A stretch of 64,000 nt of DNA, taken from NCBI GenBank assembly GCA_015065845.1, contig SVPQ01000001.1, positions 1-64,000 of the forward strand. Reading direction: 5' to 3'. Under the pieces are notes generated by a model. It was not told the DNA's origin and ran no database searches. It worked only from the letters and a program-made list of their open reading frames with translations. Within the stretch, counting starts at the first letter, position 1; each line of letters begins with the position of its first letter. This document shows positions 1 to 7,599 of this stretch, one piece after another. Source of the stretch: Oscillospiraceae bacterium (GTDB lineage: Bacteria > Bacillota > Clostridia > Oscillospirales > Acutalibacteraceae). The position numbers and the translations under genes are program-made.

Positions 1-129
1 TCTTTTTTATTTTATATCAAATACAATTACATTATAACTTTTTTTATATAAAATTCAAGTAATTTTGAGTTTTTACACTTAAATTCGATATTTCAATTTA
101 ATTTTTTCTGATTTTATTCTCTACACTAC

Positions 130-345
130 AGGTCAGATATTAACCGTTTCTGGTGGATTTGGTCTTGCAACACCGCTTTATGGTGATTTAGCTAAGGCGA
201 CGAGAGCCAACCACCGAACGGTTTTGGAAGACAAAAATTCCCACTAACATCGTCAAAACTCTTGAAATACGTCAGTATTCCTTCGAGTTTTTCCTTTTAA
301 TGTGCCGAAAGGTGTACAGGTTCGCTCCCTGCTACCCACACCAAA
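130..345 (+). ncRNA. Candidate structured non-coding RNA (about 215 nt); raiA-class is one hypothesis
   Basis: Non-coding intergenic sequence with nested pairings: ACCGTT..AACGGT and GGTGG..CCACC (about 139-222), AAAACTC..GAGTTTT with inner GAAATAC/GTATTCC (about 254-296), and GGTGT-A-CAGG-TTCGCTC-CCTG-..ACACC with a T-loop-like loop (about 309-341). A terminator follows immediately. Confidence 0.45.
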
Positions 346-384
346 AAGAAAAGTCGCATTTTCGTGCGACTTTTCTTTTTGTAC
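346..384. terminator. Strong bidirectional intrinsic terminator
   Basis: AAAAAGAAAAGTCGCA-TTTTCG-TGCGACTTTTCTTTTT, near-perfect hairpin with A/T tails on both sides. Confidence 0.85.
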
Positions 385-469
385 TATTATCTATTCTTTA
401 TTATTTCTTATCTATCTCTAAATAAATACAACTTTCAAGAATAAAAGATAAGAAGTCAAAAAGTTGTTT

Positions 470-916
470 TTATAAAGACACTTTATATATCCTTTGTCTC
501 TCCATATTCTCACGATATGCAAAATAATCTTTTGGTGGTTTTACTATTTCAATAAGCTGAGCACCGAGTTTTTCAATTGTTTTATATGAGGCAATATTGC
601 TTTCATCACAAGTCAATATCAGTTCACTCATTTCGTGTGCTTTAGCAACTTGCAAAACAAGCTTACTCGCTTTATATGCATAATTGCTACCACGATATTC
701 TTTATCTATTTCGTAACCGATATGTCCATTGTAATATGAATGATAATTCTTACCTATACGAATACTGATTTTACCTACCACAGTTTCATCTACATAAATA
801 TCATAATAGTAGAATGGTAATAATTCATTGTCACCCTGATATTTTCGAGAAATTTTAAGGGTCATTTCATCATCAGACAAAATATCAAAATCATTAAAAA
901 AACTAAAGTTACTCAT
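470..916 (-). CDS. GNAT family N-acetyltransferase
   Basis: 148 aa ORF; acetyl-CoA motif region GHIGYEIDKEYRGSNYAYKASKLVL and ..CDESNIASYKTIEKLGAQ. Confidence 0.8.
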   Translation of the reverse strand: MSNFSFFNDFDILSDDEMTLKISRKYQGDNELLPFYYYDIYVDETVVGKISIRIGKNYHSYYNGHIGYEIDKEYRGSNYAYKASKLVLQVAKAHEMSELILTCDESNIASYKTIEKLGAQLIEIVKPPKDYFAYRENMERQRIYKVSL

Positions 917-937
917 TCATACCACCTTAAACTTCTT

Positions 938-1396
938 TTATAATTTACAGTACATCTCCTGAGCTTTTGGTATAAAACCAAGCTTTTCATAAAGTGAAAT
1001 AGCATTAGTATTTGTGGTAAGAACATCAAGATTTATAAAACTGCAGTTTTGTTCTTTCGCCCAATCTTTTGCCGAGTTCATCAACGCTGTTCCGAAACCT
1101 TTATTTCTGTGAGCTTCAGTTACAATTACATCCATTATATAACAATATTTACCAGGAAGCATAAAGTCAAAATCAGGTCTTTCCTTTGCCTGAAGCAGAA
1201 TGAAACCAACTACTGTACCATCGTTTTCGTAAACAAGAATATCAGAATCATCATTTGAAATCGTTTTTTCAAGGAAATCTACACTTTGGTCGCCCTCTTT
1301 TATGAAATCGGGAATCAGTTTTGCCATTTCTCTGAATTGCTCACGATATAATTGTGCTATTGCAGGTATATCATCGTGTGTTGCTTTTCTTATCAT
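938..1396 (-). CDS. GNAT family N-acetyltransferase
   Basis: MIRKATHDDIPAIAQLYREQF..VIVTEAHRNKGFGTALMNSAKDWA..TNTNAISLYEKLGF, classic GNAT motifs. Confidence 0.9.
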   Translation of the reverse strand: MIRKATHDDIPAIAQLYREQFREMAKLIPDFIKEGDQSVDFLEKTISNDDSDILVYENDGTVVGFILLQAKERPDFDFMLPGKYCYIMDVIVTEAHRNKGFGTALMNSAKDWAKEQNCSFINLDVLTTNTNAISLYEKLGFIPKAQEMYCKL

Positions 1397-1408
1397 TGTA
1401 TCACCTCG

Positions 1409-1918
1409 TTACTCATAAAGACCTTCTGTTGATTTTCCGCTTTTACCTGTAATACCAACAACCCTTGGCCATTGGTTAGTCTCAATTATTGTAGTTGCAT
1501 TTATGTTTCCTAAATGTGCATAGAAATGTCGAAACTGCGACATTATCAAGCCAAGTCGGTTTTGCTTACAACCTATTGGTATCTCATACAACATTTCATC
1601 GTCAAGGCTATTCAAATAATCTGTGATTTTTGCTTTTATGCTTTGCAAATACTCCTGTAACTGCTCTTTTGACAATGTTTCTTCACTTGCAATATCAAGA
1701 GAGTTTAAATTCTCCGTATGAAATGGCGGATGCGCATATTCTTTAGGATTTATGTACCATTGGTCTAAACTGTGTAGCATATGATAACAATGTTTCCAAA
1801 TAGGCATATCGCAGAGAATGTAGTCCATATTACAGGTCTGAAGCATTATATCAGCATTAGTGAAAATTGTTTCGGTATTCAGTTTGATTGCGTTTATTAA
1901 ATCGTATTTTTTATCCAT
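1409..1918 (-). CDS. DinB/YfiT-like four-helix-bundle protein
   Basis: 169 aa; IWKHCYHMLHSLDQWYINP..FRHFYAHLGNINATT, conserved His spacing of DinB-like proteins. Confidence 0.6.
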   Translation of the reverse strand: MDKKYDLINAIKLNTETIFTNADIMLQTCNMDYILCDMPIWKHCYHMLHSLDQWYINPKEYAHPPFHTENLNSLDIASEETLSKEQLQEYLQSIKAKITDYLNSLDDEMLYEIPIGCKQNRLGLIMSQFRHFYAHLGNINATTIIETNQWPRVVGITGKSGKSTEGLYE

Positions 1919-1919
1919 A

Positions 1920-2396
1920 TTATAATTTCATCTCCATAAGACCAACTGTAAATGGTAAATGCTCAAATTTACGTGTTGAGATGTGGTTGAAACCGAGTTT
2001 CAAATACCAATTTTTTAGTGTTGAGTTTTCTTCAATTATACCGATTGATATTTTATTACCACCATAGTTCTTAACGGTTGCAACGGCATAATCAACCAAT
2101 GCTTTGCCGATACCCAAATGACGATATTCAGGTAATACCGCAAGGTTGTTAAGTTCCCATTCTTCATCATTACACTTTGTAAGAGAAAAACAACCCACAG
2201 GAATACTATTTTGATAAAACAGGAACATCGGTCTGCTATCATACTGTTTTTCAAGTTTATCCATAGTTATAAATGCAGTATGTGAAGGACAGTTGTTTTC
2301 GGTCAAACCAAACTCCTCCGCAACCGTTATAAAACTGCTACGAATTATTTCAAGACAAATATTCAGTTGTTCCTTTTTTTCAACTTGAATTATCAT
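1920..2396 (-). CDS. GNAT family N-acetyltransferase
   Basis: ELNNLAVLPEYRHLGIGKALVDYAVATVKNYGG..LKNWYLKLGF. Confidence 0.9.
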   Translation of the reverse strand: MIIQVEKKEQLNICLEIIRSSFITVAEEFGLTENNCPSHTAFITMDKLEKQYDSRPMFLFYQNSIPVGCFSLTKCNDEEWELNNLAVLPEYRHLGIGKALVDYAVATVKNYGGNKISIGIIEENSTLKNWYLKLGFNHISTRKFEHLPFTVGLMEMKL

Positions 2397-2416
2397 AAAC
2401 TCACCTAACTAATTTG

Positions 2417-2980
2417 TTAAAACAAAAAATATATATCCCCGTCAATTTTATTATCAAAATACTCTTTCAATTGCAATATTGCTTTCCATTTGTCTATGGT
2501 TGTATCTTTAAAACCGAATTTCAAAACGCTGTTCACCATTTTCTTTTCGGCATAACAATAACCATTGGCTAACGAAAGAGCATCACACAATTGAATCAAT
2601 TTATCATAGTCATCGTATGTAATAGTATTGAGATAGTTTTCAATAAATTTCTTTTCTTCTTCAGTACAATCCCAATTATCATAAATCGCATCAACATTTT
2701 TATATTGAAAAGTATGTGTTAAACATACTCTTGCACCATCTTCAAAACCGATACTTGTTAAATAATTATAGCCTTCCAAAGCGTGACGAGCCTGCATATC
2801 ACCATTACGCCTGCCTATATCATGAAGCAAACCAAGTATATATGCCTTATCACTATCCATACCAGATTTTTCAGCAATCTTTTCTGCTAATCGTGCTACA
2901 TTGTATGAATGTTCAATCCAACCACCATTGTTTAGTTCTTGAGCTTCTGAGATAATTCTCTCTGCATACTCTCTGTTCAT
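2417..2980 (-). CDS. HD domain phosphohydrolase
   Basis: EHSYNVARLAEKIAEKSG..AYILGLLHDIGRRNG..RHALEGYNYL, HD-domain metal-binding motifs. Confidence 0.85.
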   Translation of the reverse strand: MNREYAERIISEAQELNNGGWIEHSYNVARLAEKIAEKSGMDSDKAYILGLLHDIGRRNGDMQARHALEGYNYLTSIGFEDGARVCLTHTFQYKNVDAIYDNWDCTEEEKKFIENYLNTITYDDYDKLIQLCDALSLANGYCYAEKKMVNSVLKFGFKDTTIDKWKAILQLKEYFDNKIDGDIYFLF

Positions 2981-3618
2981 TTTACACCTCGTCTCTTATG
3001 CAAAATATGCCACACATCATTACCGGTAAATCCGCATTTTCTATATAGTTCTTCGGGTTTTGTTTCATTATCAACTTTGCCTGAAACAGTTGCAAAATCT
3101 GCAACATCTATCATTCTGAACAGTAGTTCTGTTACTATTAACTGACCGATTTTCTTTCCTCTATATCGTGGTAATACCTGTATCCATTCTAAGATAAGTT
3201 CTTTTGTTTCTGTATCAAAATCAGCTATGCCACAACCAACATATATGCCCGTTGCTTTTTCTTTAACCATTATCCACAAATCAGAATTATAAACCAGTGT
3301 TTTGGTATAACTTTTAATGAGTTCTTTGTTTACAGATATGTCCGTATATGAATCGTTGATTATCTGCACTATTGTTTTTATATCGCTATCCGTTGCAGTC
3401 GTAATTTCAAAATCATCATTTATGATGTTAGGTATTTCTTTTAGATTATGATACAAACGAAAATATTTTTCATCAATATAATCTGATAATATATCCGCAC
3501 GGAAATCATTGTCGTGTAGAATTTTCATATCTGGTGGTATCACAATATTTTTTGCTTTCCAATATGGAATAGATAATGTTCCACAAGGATTGTTCAAATA
3601 TTCAGTTAGTGTAATCAT
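2977..3618 (-). CDS. GNAT family N-acetyltransferase
   Basis: ILEWIQVLPRYRGKKIGQLIVTELLFRM..EELYRKCGFTG; 4-nt overlaps with both neighbours. Confidence 0.8.
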   Translation of the reverse strand: MITLTEYLNNPCGTLSIPYWKAKNIVIPPDMKILHDNDFRADILSDYIDEKYFRLYHNLKEIPNIINDDFEITTATDSDIKTIVQIINDSYTDISVNKELIKSYTKTLVYNSDLWIMVKEKATGIYVGCGIADFDTETKELILEWIQVLPRYRGKKIGQLIVTELLFRMIDVADFATVSGKVDNETKPEELYRKCGFTGNDVWHILHKRRGVK

Positions 3619-4364
3619 TTTCGCTCCTTGTTTTTTAGTTCTTCAAGAACGCTCATCATTTCATCCCATTCGTTAATATACAAGTGTTCACATTCAGGTT
3701 GTTCTTCATTTTCTCTATCTATGTAATCTTTATCAATAGAGTTATCGTACCACACAGGAAAAATTTCGGCATTTGCAGCCCCCTCAACATCGTTCTGTGG
3801 ATTATCACCACAATACCAAACATCTTTAGCAGAAAGTCCTGCTTTTTGAAGTGCTATATCAAACAATATATGATTTGGTTTGCAGATAAAATAATCACTC
3901 GAAGTCATTACAAACTCAAATTTATTGTTAGGCAGAAGTCTGTTGAGCCTTTTTGTAAGAGCTTCACCTGACCACAAAAGATTACTGATAACCGCAGTTC
4001 TAATTCCATTTTCATTGAGATAATCAAGCATTTTGTCTGCATTTGGCATAATTGCACCCATTGATGCATTATCCCAAAACATCGTTTCCATTTCAACAGG
4101 AGAAAGAGAAAACTCTATACCAAGATAATCATAAAGTGTTCTATTCGCAATCTGTCCGCTGATATCATACCCCTGCATTCGCACCTTTGCAACATGCTCG
4201 CCGAAAATGAGTTCAGCACCTTTAGTTATATCCTCGACTGTGCAATTGTTGGGATTTTTAACAGCATGTTTTAAAAGTGCTTCATTACCTCGGTCAGTAT
4301 TCCAGTCAGGTTCGTATAAAAGCGTATGACCATAATCGAAAATTATCATTTTGGGATAGTTCAT
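3615..4364 (-). CDS. HAD superfamily hydrolase
   Basis: MIIFDYGHTLLYE (motif I), AVISNLLWSG, KPNHILFDIALQKAGLSAKDVWYCGDNPQNDVEGA. Confidence 0.9.
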   Translation of the reverse strand: MNYPKMIIFDYGHTLLYEPDWNTDRGNEALLKHAVKNPNNCTVEDITKGAELIFGEHVAKVRMQGYDISGQIANRTLYDYLGIEFSLSPVEMETMFWDNASMGAIMPNADKMLDYLNENGIRTAVISNLLWSGEALTKRLNRLLPNNKFEFVMTSSDYFICKPNHILFDIALQKAGLSAKDVWYCGDNPQNDVEGAANAEIFPVWYDNSIDKDYIDRENEEQPECEHLYINEWDEMMSVLEELKNKERK

Positions 4365-4386
4365 AAAATTCTCCTAAAAAAATATA

Positions 4387-4409
4387 GGCACCTCCGAAAC
4401 GGAGATGCC
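4387..4409 (-). terminator. Intrinsic terminator of a leader attenuator
   Basis: Minus strand GGCATCTCCG-TTT-CGGAGGTGCC followed by TATATTTTTTT, 23 nt upstream of the HAD start codon. Confidence 0.85.
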
Positions 4410-4437
4410 TTTTAAATTCACAGAAAGATATATTACA

Positions 4438-4494
4438 TCAATCGCAAATGGACAAAATGGCATCTCTGTTTCGTAACATAATATTCATTGTCAT
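4438..4494 (-). CDS. Leader peptide MTMNIMLRNRDAILSICD (18 aa)
   Basis: ATG preceded by GGTAGGTGG ribosome-binding site; codons 8-12 (CGAAACAGAGATGCC, 4473-4459) are complementary to the upstream half of the terminator. Confidence 0.7.
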   Translation of the reverse strand: MTMNIMLRNRDAILSICD

Positions 4495-4538
4495 TTCGTC
4501 CACCTACCTTTCAATAGTTTCTTGTAACTATGTTCTTG

Positions 4539-4567
4539 ATTATACTCTTATGTTTTGAGAAAGTCAA
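4539..4567 (-). promoter_or_regulatory. Sigma-A promoter of attenuated cassette
   Basis: Minus strand TTGACT (4567-4562), 17-nt spacer, TATAAT (4544-4539). Confidence 0.85.
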
Positions 4568-4669
4568 TATTTTCAATCCTCATAAATACACAACTTCCAT
4601 TTTTTTATTGTATTAACTTTATTTATGTGTTATAATTTTAGCAGTAAATTTACACACAGAGGTGTACTG

Positions 4670-5728
4670 ATGAATAATATAGTTTATATTTTAAAAAGAT
4701 TATTACATATGGACTACAAAGCAATGCTCGAAAAAATTAACTCAGTTCATAAAAAAACTAAGATGTCGCGAATTGCTATTTTTATGGATATGCAGAAATG
4801 TGCAAGACTTTACGGTGCAGGTTATATGGATTACGATTTATTTGAAATGTATAACCTTACACCAGAACAACGCGACACATATTTAACACGTGGCAGAAAC
4901 AATGCTTTTGTTTTAAAATACTGTGATAAAAGTGTGCTTCACTACTTTATGAACAAAGACGAATTCAATACACGTTTTAACGATTACATAAAACGCGACT
5001 GGATTAAAGTTATTGGTTCAAAAAAGCAGGATGTTATTGATTTTATGAGAAAGCACCCGACATTTATGGCAAAGCCTATTGATGGCGGATGTGGTAAAGG
5101 TATTGAAAAAATAAATATTGAAGAATACAACTCACTTGATGAATTATATGAAAAACTGTCAAGTGAAGCAGATAACTTTGAGTTAGAAGAACTTATTATT
5201 CAACACGAAGATGTGAGCAGAGTTCACCCACACTCTATTAACACAGTAAGAGTTGTTACTGTTGTTACAGACGAAAACGGAAACTCTGTTTTAGAAACAC
5301 CAGTTGAAAAAAGAAAAGATTTAAAACTCGAGCCACATATTATTGCGGCATATTTCAGAATTGGTAATGGTAAATTTGTTGACAACTTCAACAGTGGCGG
5401 TATGACTGCACCAATTGATGTTGAAACAGGTATTGTTTCACAAGTTGCAATTGACAAACAAAAGAACGCTTTTACAAATCATCCACTTACAAATGAACCA
5501 ATTAAAGGTTTTAAATTTCCTTACTGGGAAGAAGCTCTTGAACTTTGTAAAAAAGCGTGTCAGGAAATTCCTGAAATGGGCTACGCAGGTTGGGATGTTG
5601 CTTTTACACCAGATGGTCCGTTGTTTGTTGAAGGTAATGAGTTCCCAGGTCACGATATTTACCAGTTACCTTTACACACACCAGATAAAATTGGTATGAT
5701 GCCAAAATTTGATTTTAAAAAGAAGTAA
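4670..5728 (+). CDS. ATP-grasp protein, sugar-transfer-associated type
   Basis: FMAKPIDGGCGKGIEKI..INTVRVVTVVTDENG..GYAGWDVAFTPDGPLFVEGNEFPGHD; start probably MNNIVYILKRL within ORF 4625-5728. Confidence 0.75.
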   Translation: MNNIVYILKRLLHMDYKAMLEKINSVHKKTKMSRIAIFMDMQKCARLYGAGYMDYDLFEMYNLTPEQRDTYLTRGRNNAFVLKYCDKSVLHYFMNKDEFNTRFNDYIKRDWIKVIGSKKQDVIDFMRKHPTFMAKPIDGGCGKGIEKINIEEYNSLDELYEKLSSEADNFELEELIIQHEDVSRVHPHSINTVRVVTVVTDENGNSVLETPVEKRKDLKLEPHIIAAYFRIGNGKFVDNFNSGGMTAPIDVETGIVSQVAIDKQKNAFTNHPLTNEPIKGFKFPYWEEALELCKKACQEIPEMGYAGWDVAFTPDGPLFVEGNEFPGHDIYQLPLHTPDKIGMMPKFDFKKK

Positions 5729-5753
5729 TTTAAACATACATAATTACAAACAA

Positions 5754-5805
5754 AAAGAGCGAGAGTAAAAGGATAACCTCCTTCTATTCTCACTCTTTTC
5801 TTTTA
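5754..5805. terminator. Intrinsic terminator
   Basis: AAAAAGAGcGAGAGTA..TATTCTCaCTCTTTTCTTTTA. Confidence 0.65.
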
Positions 5806-5807
5806 TT

Positions 5808-5965
5808 TATGAATTGATGCTGTCGCATCATGAATTGGCTACGCCATAAATTCTCGCTTTGCTCCATGAATTGCATTGCAACGATTATCACGCCCGTAGG
5901 GCATTTCATGCAGTTTACTGCAATTTATGACACGCAGTGTCAATTCAGGCAACCCCTTGCAATTC
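5808..5965. repeat. Array of short hairpins separated by AATT-containing linkers
   Basis: Hairpins at 5816-5829 (GATGC/GCATC), 5837-5845 (GGC/GCC), 5871-5881 (TTGC/GCAA), 5892-5902 (GCCC/GGGC), 5909-5922 (TGCAG/CTGCA), 5929-5941 (GACAC/GTGTC), 5949-5960 (GCAA/TTGC). Confidence 0.75.
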
Positions 5966-5966
5966 A

Positions 5967-7598
5967 TTATTTTATAATGTTATTTTCGTTTATAACTTCA
6001 CCTGTACAGATTGTTTCTACCTTAAACTCTTTATCAAATACATTATTCCTGATTACTGCCTTTTCTAAATATTCAAGGTGAATAAGATGTGTGTCGCCAT
6101 AAGAATTTTTAAAGGTATTATTTTCTAAAATCACCTTTCCGTGAACGAATTCCTTTGACTTTGCGTCCATAACCTTTGGGGTATAGCGAATTGTCGGTGC
6201 ACCATCATAAGTCGGACCAAAATCACACGCGTCAATTACATTGTTTCTGAATATAATCTCTTTTGTGTAACCTGATTCAAACCAGAAGTTGCAGTCGTCT
6301 TCAATAAGAAGTGCGGGGCCCCAGAGTTTAAAAAATGTGTTATTTTCAATTACAACTTTACCGCGGGTTGTTGCGAGAATTCCCCTGCCTGCTGTCTGAC
6401 TGAAAGAGCAGTTCTGCACCAGTAAATCAGGTGTCCACGAAGCATTTTCTACTACATCTTTCCCTCTTTTTATCTGGGGCAATTCACCATCTACAAAAAG
6501 TTTAATATCTGTATCATTAAGGCGAGTAAAGTTTTTAACCTTTACATTACCGAAAGGTTTTAAAGTATCCCATTTAATAAATTCAATTTCATCACCAATT
6601 GAAAAAGCCTGAAACCCCCAACTTTCAGGGTGCATAAAACGAACAACAATGGAGTTTTCTTTTTTGCTTTTCTTTATAATTCTCAGGTGTGTTCCGTGTA
6701 CATTTATGTAATCATCGTGTGCACCGAATGCTTTGCAATTTTTAATTTCGAGTTGACCGCGGCAACCTGAAAACTGAAAGAAATCGGCAGTACTTGCAAC
6801 TGTTCTGTGTTCTGCAGGTGTCAAATCACAATTTACAAAGCTTACATTTTCACAGAACTGCGAAACCATACCAAGACCGTGCATAAATTTCACACGAAGA
6901 TTTATAAATTCAAGATTTTTACATCTTTCAAAAAAACTGCCGACCTGGTCGCGAATTATGTTACGCGTCTGAATAGTTGTTCCCTCTTTAAAACAGATTT
7001 CAGGATTTTTAAAATGAACTCTTAAAAGATTTTTTTCTAAAACTTCTATTTTTGAAAAATTCAAATCTGCGCGTCTGAAATCGCGTGTTTCGTAAGTTTC
7101 CGGGTCAAATACTTTAATATGACGCTTGTTACCATGGTAACTGTCTTCCCAGTATGGTTTACCGTTTTTATCGTTTTCTCCAATCCAGAAAAGTTCGTTA
7201 CCATCAATTCTGTAAAGGCAATCTTCATTAATTTTAATATCACATACGCCATTTTCGTTTTTTAAAACTTTAAATTCTGACATTGTAGGGCAAGCGTAGT
7301 CTATTGTAAGATTTTTAACAGTTATATTTTCACAATGGTCAAAAAGCATTGGTGTCATCTTACCGTGAACTAAAATAACTGCACCGTTTCCTTCAATTGT
7401 GATATTTTTCTTTTCTTTAAGATAGATTGCAGTATATCGTGTGCCATCAGGATTTTCATCTTTTTTTGCAGTATTTGAGCAATAATAACCTGTAAGCAGG
7501 AAAGAGTCATCCTGCCTTACATCATAAACTTTATTTTTTTCTAAAACTACCGTTTCGTTATCTTTTGCATTACTGAAAATTGTACTTAATTCATTCAT
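5967..7598 (-). CDS. Right-handed parallel beta-helix protein, GH110 (alpha-1,3-galactosidase)-like
   Basis: Repeated beta-helix rungs (ITIEGNGAVILVHG, ENITVKNLTIDY, NLEFINLRVKFMHG, VVIENNTFFKLWG, VILENNTFKNSYGDTH); family assignment from overall resemblance only. Confidence 0.6.
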   Translation of the reverse strand: MNELSTIFSNAKDNETVVLEKNKVYDVRQDDSFLLTGYYCSNTAKKDENPDGTRYTAIYLKEKKNITIEGNGAVILVHGKMTPMLFDHCENITVKNLTIDYACPTMSEFKVLKNENGVCDIKINEDCLYRIDGNELFWIGENDKNGKPYWEDSYHGNKRHIKVFDPETYETRDFRRADLNFSKIEVLEKNLLRVHFKNPEICFKEGTTIQTRNIIRDQVGSFFERCKNLEFINLRVKFMHGLGMVSQFCENVSFVNCDLTPAEHRTVASTADFFQFSGCRGQLEIKNCKAFGAHDDYINVHGTHLRIIKKSKKENSIVVRFMHPESWGFQAFSIGDEIEFIKWDTLKPFGNVKVKNFTRLNDTDIKLFVDGELPQIKRGKDVVENASWTPDLLVQNCSFSQTAGRGILATTRGKVVIENNTFFKLWGPALLIEDDCNFWFESGYTKEIIFRNNVIDACDFGPTYDGAPTIRYTPKVMDAKSKEFVHGKVILENNTFKNSYGDTHLIHLEYLEKAVIRNNVFDKEFKVETICTGEVINENNIIK

Positions 7599-7599
7599 T

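Noticed and set aside
83-247. Open frame reading ..TGQILTVSGGFGLATPLYGDLAKATRANHRTVLEDKNSH*, resembling an SDR C-terminus
   Set aside because: No start codon or upstream SDR coding sequence (stop at 80-82, AT-rich 5' part), while RNA pairings cover the same bases. Kept only as an alternative to the ncRNA call.
290-345. tmRNA or tRNA 3' end (GGTTCG..CACACCA)
   Set aside because: No matching 5' acceptor strand, no tag-peptide ORF, and the ACACC end pairs locally with GGTGT rather than with a distant acceptor stem.
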